A stretch of 64,000 nucleotides of DNA from Bacillota bacterium (GTDB lineage: Bacteria > Bacillota > Clostridia > Christensenellales > SZUA-584), in contig JAEZKQ010000026.1 of NCBI GenBank assembly GCA_023436115.1, positions 310,001 to 374,000 on the forward strand. Reading direction: 5' to 3'. Within the stretch, counting starts at the first letter, position 1; the number at the start of each line of letters is the position of its first letter. The position numbers and the translations under genes were made by a program. Below, one piece after another: positions 1 to 10,300 of this stretch. The notes under the pieces were generated by a model, which saw only the letters and a program-made list of their open reading frames with translations, ran no database searches and was not told where the DNA came from.

Positions 1-453
1 GATGTCAACGAAACTTTAGATAAAAACCAGATAGCTAAGATTATTTCATATCTAAACACAGTCTTTGATAAAAAAGATGTCTCCAGAGTACTCATTAACA
101 GCTTAAAGGAAAACAAAACAAATGAGGCCTTTGATTTTGTTTATATGCAGTTCGCACTCCCGTATTTTGAGACTATGACCGACGTACTGGACAGCCTTAA
201 TAAACAAACAATCGAAAAATATATCCGTTCGCTGGAAAACAAGCCTCGGGCAGACTATAGAAGAGAAGATGCCGAAGCTATTGATAAATACATGATCAAA
301 CTGGCCGATATTGGCTTTGATCTCAACTACAGCAGCGAGGATGAATATCTTGCAAAAATGTATGGAATCAAGAGTAAAAAGGATACAAGTTTCATCAATG
401 ATCTTAAGGACGCCATTGTCCAACATTATTCCCAACAAGAACTTTGCCAATAA
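1..453 (+). CDS. 3' end of an unrecognised gene (5' partial)
   Basis: The frame starting at base 1 is open from the window edge to a TAA at 451-453, giving the last 150 residues of a protein whose start lies outside. An internal Met at 145 would be a false start, because the frame is open upstream of it and no ribosome binding site precedes it. The fragment is charged and looks helical, rich in Lys, Asp and Glu, with no cysteine cluster, membrane segment or motif I recognise. It converges on the GerMN lipoprotein gene and shares the terminator at 455-491. No function is assigned. Confidence 0.7.
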   Translation, partial: DVNETLDKNQIAKIISYLNTVFDKKDVSRVLINSLKENKTNEAFDFVYMQFALPYFETMTDVLDSLNKQTIEKYIRSLENKPRADYRREDAEAIDKYMIKLADIGFDLNYSSEDEYLAKMYGIKSKKDTSFINDLKDAIVQHYSQQELCQ

Positions 454-454
454 A

Positions 455-491
455 ACACACCTCAAGCCGCAAAGCGCTGAGGTGCTTTTAC
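455..491. terminator. Bidirectional rho-independent terminator
   Basis: The inverted repeat cacctca (458-464) / tgaggtg (478-484) is followed by ctttta on the plus side and by a T-rich run on the minus side. It lies between two convergent genes and could end both. Confidence 0.65.
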
Positions 492-517
492 CTGCTAGCA
501 GCTATGTTTCTGAGACC

Positions 518-2098
518 TTAGCCGCCGTTCTTGATGATGCCATAGTTTTTAAGAAAAGGATCAGACAAGCATAAATGGCCTGCCAGCGTGTCAACCTGCT
601 TGCCCTCCACAAGAAACTGAACCTTGCTGATGCCATCCAGTGCCGTCACGGTATTTACCATAGCGAAAACCAGCAGCATTTCGCTTCTTTCGCTGAGTCC
701 TTTGCAGGCGTTTTTAAAATTCTCGGATAAGCTGATATATGCCGTATCGTTGTCCACATTCACTGCCAGAATATCCGCCTCCGAGGAACCCGTCGGCATA
801 ACGGCTTCCACGCTTTCGCTGTCACCCTTTTGCGGCCCTCTCATCAATTCGAGCAAACGCGCTCGTGCGCTCCATATCTGTCCCTGCTCCATACTGCGTG
901 AAACTTCCAGCAGCAGGTCTGAGGTTTCATCCTCGAAATAGACCGGCGCACTGCTCCCGAGGCAGCCAAAATAGTCGTTTCTTTTGGATCCCCCTGCGGA
1001 ACCGCCTGTCACCTGAGTGCCTCTAACATACAAATTGACATCTTCAATACCCGGCACCAGCCCTGTAATGCTGTATATAATCGCCGCGTAGGAAAGAAGC
1101 GCCTCCTTCCCCGTACCCGACGGCAAATCGCTGAACATGAGACTTAAATCATAGGCGGCTGATCCGTTAGCAATTTTCAAAGGAGATGTCGTCAGCTTTG
1201 ATTCGGATAAGAGCGGACTTTCCAACACAGCCGTATTTTGAGGGCCTTTTCTCAGTTCTTCAATAACGGCCTCAATATAATTGCCGTCCACATATTCTTC
1301 ACCCTCAAAATGGCCCGGTACATATTTAACGGTACGCACTTCCGGCAGAATATAATCACCGCTTGCCGCCACAAAGTACAGAACAGTGGGTATCTCCGCC
1401 ACAGCGGGCTCATTTTGCATTAAGCTGTTCTGTGTTGTATGTCCGGTTGGCGTTGAACCAATAGACGGTAACACAGTCTGTTCATCCGTGGGCTTTGCTT
1501 CCTCTGGCCCATTGTTCATATTTAGCTGCTGCGGCACATATTTTGCATATGCATTTGTATAGGCGTCGTGCACATTGCCCACCTGTTTTTTTAACGGGGC
1601 CGCTGGATAGCCGTCAAAGCCTCTGCGTATGCCGTTATAAAAAACACAGATCGATGTGTCGCCCAGAATATCCGTCACCGTATTTGCAATGGCCTGCTCT
1701 AATATATAGGCTTCTTCCGACTGCATCAAACCACCGTAGTAATTGATATACACGTTGGCAGCTTCATTGGAAAACTCGATATAATCAAGTGTCATACCTA
1801 TTTTAGCAACACCCGCCACGCTGTCGTTTGACGGGCCTGCAAGCAGCGCTTCCACCGCGGTTATGGCAGGGTTTGTATCCTGCTTTATATTGAGCTTGCG
1901 CGGCTCTGCGGTCAGCGTATTATTTGATGAATTGAGAAAATAGATCGCATACGTATCCATACGCCCAGATTCGCTTAATTCGCTTAAATCGAGGACGCTC
2001 GTGGGCACCTTAGTCCCTGTACTGTTTGAATCTGATATCACGCCGCATCCAGAAAGCAGCAGACAGGCTGCAAGCGCATAACAAATCATTTTTTTCAT
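518..2098 (-). CDS. Lipoprotein with three GerMN-like domains
   Basis: This is a 526-aa exported lipoprotein. The N terminus has a short basic stretch, a hydrophobic run and the lipobox LLSGC, with the lipidated Cys at 18. I chose the ATG at 2098 because AAAGGT stands 6 nt upstream; an ATG at 2113 overlaps the stop of the preceding gene. Three consecutive segments (about residues 45-165, 235-365 and 375-515) share the GerMN pattern: a strand, a basic segment, a helix ending in a (L/K)-x-GP motif, then strands and an aliphatic helix. GerMN domains occur in Bacillus GerM, which acts in spore development and germination, and in actinobacterial LpqB. The gene is the last of an operon with a two-component system and a second GerMN lipoprotein, so a role at the cell surface linked to that sensor is an inference. 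Confidence 0.8.
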   Translation of the reverse strand: MKKMICYALAACLLLSGCGVISDSNSTGTKVPTSVLDLSELSESGRMDTYAIYFLNSSNNTLTAEPRKLNIKQDTNPAITAVEALLAGPSNDSVAGVAKIGMTLDYIEFSNEAANVYINYYGGLMQSEEAYILEQAIANTVTDILGDTSICVFYNGIRRGFDGYPAAPLKKQVGNVHDAYTNAYAKYVPQQLNMNNGPEEAKPTDEQTVLPSIGSTPTGHTTQNSLMQNEPAVAEIPTVLYFVAASGDYILPEVRTVKYVPGHFEGEEYVDGNYIEAVIEELRKGPQNTAVLESPLLSESKLTTSPLKIANGSAAYDLSLMFSDLPSGTGKEALLSYAAIIYSITGLVPGIEDVNLYVRGTQVTGGSAGGSKRNDYFGCLGSSAPVYFEDETSDLLLEVSRSMEQGQIWSARARLLELMRGPQKGDSESVEAVMPTGSSEADILAVNVDNDTAYISLSENFKNACKGLSERSEMLLVFAMVNTVTALDGISKVQFLVEGKQVDTLAGHLCLSDPFLKNYGIIKNGG

Positions 2099-2102
2099 GC
2101 TG

Positions 2103-3074
2103 CTACCTTTCATTCATCAGCACATTCGCGAGTGATGTATAGGAGAGCTTCCAAATTTCTTCTTCACGGACAAGAACGACAGGAACGCTTGAACCGGCAA
2201 TCAACTCTCCTTGGCGCGTATTGATGGAATAGCTCAGCAGCACAATCGCGGATTGTCCGTCATAGGCCACATTCATGCCCGTTATACTGAATGTGTTCAA
2301 CACATTGCCCGTTTCGGCGAGAGCCGCGTAAAAATCATCCATGTCCGGTTTCACTGAGCCGTCCGTATTGCTATAAGCCGTAAAATCGTAGAGACGCTCC
2401 CAGTTCTTCTTTGAATACGAATCCAGCGCCTCTTTAAGCGTATTCTCAGGCGTGAGTATAAGCGACTCGTTTGTGCTCAAAGAAGCTGTCCAAGGCAGCG
2501 GCTCCAGCTTGTCGTTTGTTCCGCTCCCAAATCCGGCTTCGCTGAGTGTAATGCGCTGAGCACCTTCCGGCTTGTCGATAAAAATCTGTACGCTGGAATA
2601 AGTCCCTATCTCCGTAATGGTGTTCACAATAGAGTAAATTGCAAGCCTTTTGCGGTCTTGAACGGTTCCTTCGTCCAGTACTGTTGTTTTCGGCTCTGTG
2701 GTCACAAAGGAGTCGCTCAATGTCACAAACAATATGTCCGCATTACTTTCAATATTAACCAGGCTGACACCGTCCCAGAACAGGCCGACAAGCTCGTCCC
2801 GGTCAGACGACGGCCCGGCGATGAGCGCATTGATGACGGCCGCCTCGAGTTTTTCGCTGACGGATACTTCTATTGGGCGTGTTTCTCCCGCAAGCAGCTG
2901 CTCTCCGTTATATGAAAAATAAAGTGTGACATCCTTGGTATCCTTATTCGCTGATTCAGCTTTGGGATTGATATCCGGCAGGTTTGCCTCGGTCGCGTCC
3001 TTTGGTGCCGCAGCACATCCTGTTATAGCCAGTACTAATATTAACATCCATGCGATGGTTTTCAGCTTTGCCAT
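2103..3074 (-). CDS. GerMN-domain lipoprotein
   Basis: This is a 323-aa predicted lipoprotein. Residues 1-20 form a signal peptide ending in the lipobox LAITGC. One GerMN domain spans about residues 45-175, including an ALIAGPS segment typical of the domain. The C-terminal third (about 205-320) looks like a small alpha+beta domain with a closing EEEIWKLSY segment, of the NTF2/DUF4878 sort often found in secreted lipoproteins. It follows the histidine kinase gene by 11 bp, and its stop lies next to the start of the next GerMN lipoprotein, so the four genes are almost certainly one operon. The kinase-plus-GerMN-lipoprotein pairing resembles MtrB-LpqB of actinobacteria. Modulation of the kinase is an inference. 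Confidence 0.82.
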   Translation of the reverse strand: MAKLKTIAWMLILVLAITGCAAAPKDATEANLPDINPKAESANKDTKDVTLYFSYNGEQLLAGETRPIEVSVSEKLEAAVINALIAGPSSDRDELVGLFWDGVSLVNIESNADILFVTLSDSFVTTEPKTTVLDEGTVQDRKRLAIYSIVNTITEIGTYSSVQIFIDKPEGAQRITLSEAGFGSGTNDKLEPLPWTASLSTNESLILTPENTLKEALDSYSKKNWERLYDFTAYSNTDGSVKPDMDDFYAALAETGNVLNTFSITGMNVAYDGQSAIVLLSYSINTRQGELIAGSSVPVVLVREEEIWKLSYTSLANVLMNER

Positions 3075-3085
3075 TCGTTCCTCTC

Positions 3086-4498
3086 CTATGCCTTAATCGG
3101 CAGATAAAGCGTAAATACAGTGCCCGCGCCTTCTTCGCTCTGCACGTCAATACTGCCGCCGTGCAGCAGCGCGATCGTTCTCGCGATGTAAAGCCCCAGT
3201 CCGCTGCCGCCTGTTTCCCTTGCGCGGGCTTTATCCACGCGGTAGAATCGGTCAAACAGATGAGGCAGATCGGCTTCAGGTATACCGCAGCCGTTGTCCT
3301 TGATGACAATGGCCGCGTTTGCGCCGGATTTTTGCAGCGTGACCCAAACGCTGCCGCCCGGATCGGTATATTTAATCGCGTTGTCTACGAGGTTCATAAC
3401 CGCCTGCATCACCTTAACCGCATCGCACCATATCTCCAGCTCGTTGTTAACCGTATAGGTGATCATGATGTCCTTTTCGCGCGCAATGGGTTTTAAAGCC
3501 GCGACGGATTTATACACAAGCTCACTCAACAGTATCTTTTCTATTTTGAGCGCTTCTGTTTCGCTGTCTGTTTTGGCGAGCGTCAGCAGGCCCGAGATCA
3601 CGTCGGTTAAACGGTCGATCTCGTTGTTGATGTCGCCCAAGAATTCTTTGTATATCTTTTCGTCCACACCGTCCTGATAAAGCAGAGACTCGATAAGTAT
3701 TTTCATCGAGCTTAAGGGCGTTTTCAGCTCGTGTGAAGCGTTGGAGACAAATTCACTGCGTTTTCTGTCCAGATTCTCAAGCTTTTCGCTCATGGTGTTA
3801 AATGTCTCGGCGAGTTCCGCCATCTCATTCCTGCCGTGAACCTTGATACGCTGATGCAGGTTCCCGCGCGAGATCAAAAGCGCGACGGATTTTAGATCCT
3901 TGATAGGCCGCGTGATATATCCCGAAAACACGATGCTGACCACGATAACCAATATGCAGGCAGCCAGGACGATCAGAAAGACGATATTAACAAATTCATC
4001 CGTGAGTTCAACAACGTCCTGTATATCGGCGGCATACAGTACGGCGCCGATCGTTTCGGACTCTGATACGATAGCCGAGGTGTAATAGACGGCGTAGAAC
4101 GGCTCGCCTTCGCCGTTGTCGATCTTATGAAAGCCGTATGATGTGTCGGCAGGCCCCAGCAGCACATCGGAAATCTCTTTATGATCCAGCTTTTGACCGT
4201 TGAGCACGGAAAAGCTGTCCACCTGTACGATGCCGGATTTGTTGAGCACCAAAAAACGCCCGCCGTATTCCTTGGAGCTTTGCTCCGCAAGCTCGTACAT
4301 TTTCTGGGCGTTGGCGCTGCTTAAGTAGGGTGCCATACTTACGGCGACGTTGTTTGTATTTTTAAGCTGGTCGCGCACACGGATGTTGACCAGATAGTCT
4401 TCAGCGAGATAGGAAATAACAAATGTGACCGCCGCAAAGGCGGCGGCGGCCACAACGAGAAATATAAATACAAAACGCCACCGTATGGAATACAGCAG
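3086..4498 (-). CDS. Membrane sensor histidine kinase (HAMP, HisKA, HATPase)
   Basis: This is a two-component sensor kinase. Counting from a GTG at 4453 (455 aa), an extracytoplasmic sensor region follows the first membrane segment (about 25-150). TM2 is at 155-178 and HAMP at 179-230. The HisKA box has the phospho-acceptor His241 in SNASHELKTPL, followed by N, G1 (DNGCGIP) and G2 (GGSGLGLY) boxes. The GTG start would cut the first membrane helix in half. The frame stays open upstream and encodes a basic and hydrophobic stretch (RWRFVFIFLVV) that completes the helix, so the true start is probably a non-ATG codon near 4495-4498 (two CTG codons) overlapping the regulator stop. No good ribosome binding site decides this. 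It is translationally coupled to the response regulator and followed by two GerMN lipoproteins. Confidence 0.85.
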   Translation of the reverse strand: MLYSIRWRFVFIFLVVAAAAFAAVTFVISYLAEDYLVNIRVRDQLKNTNNVAVSMAPYLSSANAQKMYELAEQSSKEYGGRFLVLNKSGIVQVDSFSVLNGQKLDHKEISDVLLGPADTSYGFHKIDNGEGEPFYAVYYTSAIVSESETIGAVLYAADIQDVVELTDEFVNIVFLIVLAACILVIVVSIVFSGYITRPIKDLKSVALLISRGNLHQRIKVHGRNEMAELAETFNTMSEKLENLDRKRSEFVSNASHELKTPLSSMKILIESLLYQDGVDEKIYKEFLGDINNEIDRLTDVISGLLTLAKTDSETEALKIEKILLSELVYKSVAALKPIAREKDIMITYTVNNELEIWCDAVKVMQAVMNLVDNAIKYTDPGGSVWVTLQKSGANAAIVIKDNGCGIPEADLPHLFDRFYRVDKARARETGGSGLGLYIARTIALLHGGSIDVQSEEGAGTVFTLYLPIKA

Positions 4499-4499
4499 G

Positions 4500-5189
4500 C
4501 TATTTATCCGAGAAATAGTATCCCACTCCCCACTTGGTCATGATAAATTCAGGTTTTGCCGGATTGTTTTCAATCTTTTCGCGCAGACGTCTGATATGCA
4601 CGTCCACCGTACGCAGATCGCCTAGGTATTCGTATTTCCAGATCAGCTCGAGCAGCTTCTCCCTGTCGTACACCTTGCCCTTATTGGTGATAAAAAGCTG
4701 CAACAGATCGAACTCCTTGGCCGTCAGCGCCACTTCCTCATTATCAATCTCAACGCTTCTGTTCTCGAGATTGACGGTCATGTTTCGGGCGTGAAGCAAC
4801 TGCGGCTCGCGCGTCTTCTCGGTCCCCTCCACACGGCGGAAGATGGTCTTGATGCGCGCCTTAAGCTCAAGCATGTTGAAAGGCTTTGTGAGGTAGTCGT
4901 CCGCGCCGAATTCCAGGCCCATAATCTTGTCCATGTCATCATCCTTGGCGGTCAGCATAATGATGGGCACGTTGGATACGCTGCGGATACGCTGGCAGAC
5001 CTCCATGCCGTCCACTTTGGGGAGCATAAGGTCCAGCAGCACCAGATCATAGCGTCCGGCCGCAAACATATCCAGCGCCTGTTGTCCGTCAAGCGCCTCG
5101 TCCACCGTGTAGCCGTCCTGCTGCTCGAGATTGAACCTTAGTCCCTTGATGAGACTCGGTTCGTCATCGACGATCAGTATACGTTTCAT
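4500..5189 (-). CDS. OmpR/PhoB-family response regulator
   Basis: This is a 229-aa DNA-binding response regulator of the PhoB/WalR type. The receiver domain (1-120) has the acidic pair Asp8/Asp9, phospho-acceptor Asp53 in VLLDLMLP, Thr80 and Lys102 in LTKPF. The winged-helix output domain (about 130-229) contains the usual RTVDVHIRRLREK recognition region. The start is an ATG preceded by AAGGAG. It is the first gene of the operon RR-HK-GerMN-GerMN, and a phosphorelay with the downstream kinase is expected from adjacency. The length is normal and the catalytic residues are complete. The target genes are unknown. Confidence 0.93.
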   Translation of the reverse strand: MKRILIVDDEPSLIKGLRFNLEQQDGYTVDEALDGQQALDMFAAGRYDLVLLDLMLPKVDGMEVCQRIRSVSNVPIIMLTAKDDDMDKIMGLEFGADDYLTKPFNMLELKARIKTIFRRVEGTEKTREPQLLHARNMTVNLENRSVEIDNEEVALTAKEFDLLQLFITNKGKVYDREKLLELIWKYEYLGDLRTVDVHIRRLREKIENNPAKPEFIMTKWGVGYYFSDK

Positions 5190-5233
5190 ACACCTTCTCC
5201 TTGTTTAATATACAAATAATAATTACAGATATG

Positions 5234-5242
5234 ATTATACCA
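5234..5242 (-). promoter_or_regulatory. Extended -10 promoter of the two-component/GerMN operon
   Basis: Read on the minus strand, TGGTATAAT matches a TGn extended -10 with a perfect TATAAT hexamer, 45 bp upstream of the response-regulator start. No clear -35 stands 17 bp further upstream, as is usual for extended -10 promoters. Confidence 0.5.
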
Positions 5243-5254
5243 CATTACTTACAA

Positions 5255-5300
5255 TATTAAAATCCCACCGTTGAAAAGCTTTTCAAGGTGGGATTGAGAG
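5255..5300 (-). terminator. Terminator downstream of the YgiQ-family gene
   Basis: A long stem pairs AATCCCACC (5261-5269) with GGTGGGATT (5287-5295), extended by the palindrome TTGAAAAGCTTTTCAA (5271-5286). On the minus strand it is followed by a T-rich stretch. It sits 68 bp past the stop of the radical SAM gene. Confidence 0.75.
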
Positions 5301-5362
5301 TCATAAAAAACATATAGCATCAGAATGAATATGCAATTAATACGAATAAAGCGTCGATACGG

Positions 5363-7381
5363 CTAACGATTTATCGTTTTGCCGCCATGTTTTGCCCCGC
5401 CGCGTTTTTCAGATCTGCCGCGCTTTGGCCCGCCGCTTTCGCCGCGCTTGTTATCAAGTCTTGCATCACGGCCAGAGCTGCCGGCTCCCGGGATGACATC
5501 ACGTTTTGCACCGATGCGGTTTTCTCCGCCCTTGGCACGACCTGCACTGCGAACAAGAGAACGCCCGCGGCTGCTGCCATGTGCTTCATTGCGTCCGGCG
5601 CTGCGGCTTGCGGACTCATCGGGAACAAGGCATTCCTTGCCCCGCCCGATCAGGTCTTCGCGGCCCGCTTCAGTAAGCGCTTCTCGAATAAGCGGCCAGT
5701 TGCGTTTCTTATCAAACGCCAGCAGCGCACGCTGCATAGCTTTCTCCCGCTGAGTCTTGGCGACGTATACCTCTTTTCCCGTCAAAGGGTTCATCCCCGT
5801 ATAATACATGCAGGTGGAAAGCGTACCGGGCGTGGGATAAAAATCCTGCACCTGGTCCGGGACAAAGCCCTGTCTTTTGAGCGTCACAGCCAGTTCGATG
5901 GCATCTTGCAGCGTAGAGCCCGGATGTGACGATATATAGTAAGGCAGCAGATATTGCGGCTTGCCCGCACGCGCTGTCGCACCTGCAAAACGCTTAGAAA
6001 AACGCTCGTACACGCTGTAATTCGGCTTGTTCATAAGCGCAAGCACATTTTCGTTGACATGTTCCGGTGCCACTTTGAGCTGGCCGCTCACATGCTTTTT
6101 CACAAGGCGTTCAAAGAAATGATTATTCCTGTCGGCCATGATATAATCATACCGCAGTCCCGAGCGGATAAACACGCGTTTCACACCGGGAACCTTTTCC
6201 ACCGCCTCCAGCACCTCGGTCAGCCCTTTATGGCTCACCCGAAGGTGTGGGCATATGGTGGGTGTAAGGCAGGCGCGGGTACAGGCATGCGAATTCTTAT
6301 TGGTACATATAGCGTCGTAAAAATTGGCGGTGGGGCCGCCGACATCGCTGATATTGCCTTTGAATTCGTTCATCTGTGCGATACGCTTTGTTTCCTCGAC
6401 AATGGATCTTTTGGAACGCTTTTGAATACGCTTGCCCTGATGCGACGATATGGAGCAGAACGCGCACATGCTGGGACAGCCGCGCAAAGCCGTGATGCCG
6501 AACTGCACCTCAGCGAGCGCCGGAATAGGCTCTTTATAAGAAGGGTGCGCACGCTTTTGAAATGGCAGCCCGTAGAGCGCATCCATTTCCGGTGTGGAAA
6601 GAGGCTGTGAAGGCGGAAATTGTATCACGTACCTGTCGCCATGCGCCTGAACGAGCGTTTTTCCTGCGGGGATGCCGTTTAGATAAATGGTTTTAAACGC
6701 GGCCGCGAACGTCTTCTTATCGTTTGCAACGTTTTCATACGAAGGCAGTGTGGTATGCTCGCCAATGCCGTTCAGATTGCTTCGCAATATGCACGTTCCA
6801 CGTATGCCGACCATATCCTGTATGCCCTGCCCATCCTTGAAACGCGCACAAATTTCGGCAAGCGGCTTTTCCCCCATGCCATAAACAAGCAGATCAGCTT
6901 TGGCGTCCACAAGATACGAACGACGCACCTTGTCTTCCAAATAGTCATAATGGGCAAATCGGCGTTGCGTAGCCTCGATGCCGCCGATAATGACAGGCGT
7001 GTCTTTATGCGACTGTTTTAACCGCGCGGTATATGCGATCGTCGGTCTTGGGGGGCGCAGCCCTATTTTTCCGCCCGGTGAATAAGCATCCTCACTGCGG
7101 GCTTTTCTTGCGGCCGTATACATGTTCACAATGCCGTCCATATTGCCGCCGCTCAACAAAAAAGCGTAGCGTGGTGTGCCAAGCTTTGAAAAATCGTCGT
7201 CGGAGCGCCAGTCCGGCTGAGCCAGTATGCCCACGCGGAATCCGAGGCTCTCCACAAATCGGCCGATTATGGCAGCCGAAAAGGACGGGTGATCCACATA
7301 AGCATCGGGCGTGACCACGATAAAATCCAGCTGCCCGCCATGCAATTCTTCAGGCGTCATGGGTAGAAATTCATTATTCAT
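5363..7381 (-). CDS. ygiQ: YgiQ-family radical SAM protein
   Basis: This is a 672-aa protein of the YgiQ (UPF0313) radical SAM family, whose biochemical role is unknown. The N-terminal region (about 1-280) is the DUF-type domain that precedes the SAM barrel, with stretches such as AFLLSGGNMDG and VIIGGIEATQRRF. At about residues 302-311 lies the cluster motif RGCPSMCAFCS (CxxxCxxC), which binds the 4Fe-4S cluster. A HPGST segment and a DF(Y)PTPGT segment follow, both typical of the family. The last 80 or so residues are a low-complexity tail rich in Arg, Gly, Lys and Ser, possibly nucleic-acid binding. Its ATG overlaps the TGA of the glucan synthase gene (ATGA), implying translational coupling with an unrelated enzyme. 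Confidence 0.9.
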   Translation of the reverse strand: MNNEFLPMTPEELHGGQLDFIVVTPDAYVDHPSFSAAIIGRFVESLGFRVGILAQPDWRSDDDFSKLGTPRYAFLLSGGNMDGIVNMYTAARKARSEDAYSPGGKIGLRPPRPTIAYTARLKQSHKDTPVIIGGIEATQRRFAHYDYLEDKVRRSYLVDAKADLLVYGMGEKPLAEICARFKDGQGIQDMVGIRGTCILRSNLNGIGEHTTLPSYENVANDKKTFAAAFKTIYLNGIPAGKTLVQAHGDRYVIQFPPSQPLSTPEMDALYGLPFQKRAHPSYKEPIPALAEVQFGITALRGCPSMCAFCSISSHQGKRIQKRSKRSIVEETKRIAQMNEFKGNISDVGGPTANFYDAICTNKNSHACTRACLTPTICPHLRVSHKGLTEVLEAVEKVPGVKRVFIRSGLRYDYIMADRNNHFFERLVKKHVSGQLKVAPEHVNENVLALMNKPNYSVYERFSKRFAGATARAGKPQYLLPYYISSHPGSTLQDAIELAVTLKRQGFVPDQVQDFYPTPGTLSTCMYYTGMNPLTGKEVYVAKTQREKAMQRALLAFDKKRNWPLIREALTEAGREDLIGRGKECLVPDESASRSAGRNEAHGSSRGRSLVRSAGRAKGGENRIGAKRDVIPGAGSSGRDARLDNKRGESGGPKRGRSEKRGGAKHGGKTINR

Positions 7382-10300
7382 TGTTCGAGTATACCATCAG
7401 ACCCTGTCTGCCAACAAGCGTTAATTCTGTGTACGCCATCCGCCGCATCAAGAGGCAGGCTTTTGACGGCTTCCCCGCCTTCCATGCGCAGCCACGCATA
7501 GCCCTGATATCCGGGTGTGATGGTCACTGTGATGATGTATTGCGCAGCGCCTTTTTTGTATTCGATGGTGTAGCTTCCAAAGTCGTCGGGTAAGCACGGA
7601 TAAATCGAGAGCATGCCCCGCTCGATACGCATGCCGAGAAGGTTCACAATGGCCGCCTGATACATCCACGCTGAGCTGCCCGTATACCAAGTCCATCCGG
7701 CACGTCCGCGGTAGTTGTCCGTATAATAAACGTCTGCCGCCATCACATACGGCTCCCCCTTATATTTCGCCACGCCTGCGGGTGTGCGTGTATGGTTGAT
7801 GGGGTTTAATATCTGAAACAACGCTAGCGCGTCATCCTTGTGGCGCAGCTTAGCGGCGGCAATCACAAACCAGACTGCTGCATGTGTGTATTGACCGCCA
7901 TTCTCCCTTACGCCCGGCAGATATGATTTGATATAGCCCGGGTCTTTATCCCACTTGTCAAATGCGGGTTCCAGCAGGCGGATCACACCCTCCTCGCGCA
8001 TCACCAGCCGTTCCTCCGCCGAAGCAAATGCCTTTCGTGCACGTACCGCACCCGAAAATACCGCCCATGCCTGTGAAATGATATCGATACGGCATTCAGG
8101 CGATGTGTTACTGCCCAGCGGTGTCCCGTCATCAAAGAAAGCGCGCAAATACCATTCTCCGTCCCATGCATTTTTTTCAATATTGATTTTTAGCTCTTCG
8201 CGCTGTTTTTCAAACCGCTCCGCTGTTTCCGTTTCCCCCCGCGTGCGACACAGCCCGATGAACTCCCGCAGCACTTCGACAAGGAAAAACGCGAGCCAGA
8301 CGCTTTCTCCTTTGCCCAGCGCTCCCACCTTGTCCATACCGTCGTTCCAATCACCCGTGCCCATTAATGGAAGACCGTGTTCGCCGAACTTCAGCGCCGA
8401 ATCTATGGCGCGGACGCAGTGCATGAAAACACTTTCTCTCATTCCCCCCGTTTGAAAAGCTTCATAAAGTTCGTGGCGGCCTTCGGGAATTTCTCTGCCA
8501 TCTAGGTAAGCGACTTCCTCATCGAAAACACCCATGTCGCCTGTGATACGTTCATACGCGCACGCGACATACGGCAAAAACAGCTTGTCATCAGTGATGT
8601 ATGTGCGCACACCGCTCGCGGGCTCATGCCACCAATGCAGCACGTCACCCTCCGGGAACTGGCGCTGGGCGCACATGACAATGTGGGAGCGTGCTGCATC
8701 CGGGTCGGTATACATGATGGCAAGCACATCCTGCAATTGATCGCGGAAACCGAAAGCGCCGCCCGATTGGTAATAGCCCGTACGGCCCCAAAGCCGTGCG
8801 GTGTAGGTTTGATAAATCAGCCAGCCGTTGACGAGCGTATCAAACGATTTGTTCGGTGTCGTCACGCGTATCCCGCCCACCATATGGCTCCAATACGCCT
8901 TGGTGTCACGCAGCCGTTTCTCGGCTGCTTCAGTCGTACCAAATACCTCCGTCACAGTTTCGATAGCCGCATCGTCCCCATAACCCATCAGGAGCGGCAG
9001 TGTTTTACGTTCCCCGGGCTTCAACCTTATATGAGCCTGCAAGGCCAGCAGCGACGCACCGCAGCCGTCACTATTGGACAGCGATTCAGTTTTAAGTGTT
9101 TCAGGCCAAATCGTATGACCGGGCACGCCGAAAAATTCGTACGCTGAAGCGGTATAGCTTAAGCTCTGTCCGGGTATGGCAATAAACATGGCCCTGTCGG
9201 ATGCCGAGAACGGCGAAGATGCTTCGATTCTGTCCCCGATAAAGCGGGCACGTATACCCCCGCAGCCAATGGCGGCCAGCACCGGTTCCGCGTAGTAATA
9301 GATGGACAGCGTTTCCTCTCTGCTTGTGTTGTTGGCAATGCTTAAGAGCCCTGTCTTTACCGGTAGCTCGGGGTCAACAAAATACGTCATATGCGTATTG
9401 ATACCGCCATAACGTTCAAAAACGGTATAGCCAAAACCGTGTATCACGCGATATTTGCCCGCCGCGTACATATCGGGCGCAATGCTGAACGCCGCGCCGG
9501 TTCGGTCGTTGCGGATAAACACGCCTTCACCGGGTACGTCGGTGAGCGCATCGTTGCGGAAGGGCGTGAGGCGCAACATACGCGCATTTTCGGCCCAGGT
9601 GTATCCACCGCCGCCCGCGCTTAACAGGCTGCCCAACGTACGTCCCGCAAGCAGGTTGCTCCAGGGCAGTGGCGGTTTACCATTGACATCAATGCAGTAT
9701 TCCGTACCGTTTCTCAAGAATCCGCCGGAGGTATTGTCGAACGCTTTTAGCAGCTTGGGTACCCGTTTGGGTGGCTTTTCATCGCTATCCTTTTCAAACA
9801 CTTGATAGGGCCTCGTCAGCACCGGGGCTTTGAGCTGTTCAGCAAGCGATAGCTCATCGGTAAGAACAAGGCAGGCTGCTGCCGCGATCGCGGCTTTATC
9901 GGCCATTTCAGTGGTTTCATTGGGCAAAGCAATGATGCGGTTATACGGGCGGCCCGAAGCGGCCTGTTCAAAATCTTTGATCTTATCCCGCAGCGGATCA
10001 AAATAAGAGCCGTTCGTACTGTACAAAATTACCAGCTCGGCCGGTATGTTCTTTAAGCTTAAGTATTCGAGCGCTTTGACCACATTTTTCACATCGTCGA
10101 TTCTTTCCAATGTGTGCGCAAACATGCAGATAATCGGTATATCGCCCGAAATACCATGCTTCCAGAGCGAACCCAACCCGCCGGGTTTCGCTGTGAGAGG
10201 ACAGGCCGATGGAACATAAATCACGGTACGCGACGCTATCTGCTGGAACAGGTTGGCCTGCATGTTTTTGAGCTTGAGGAAACGCATTTCCACCTGCGCA

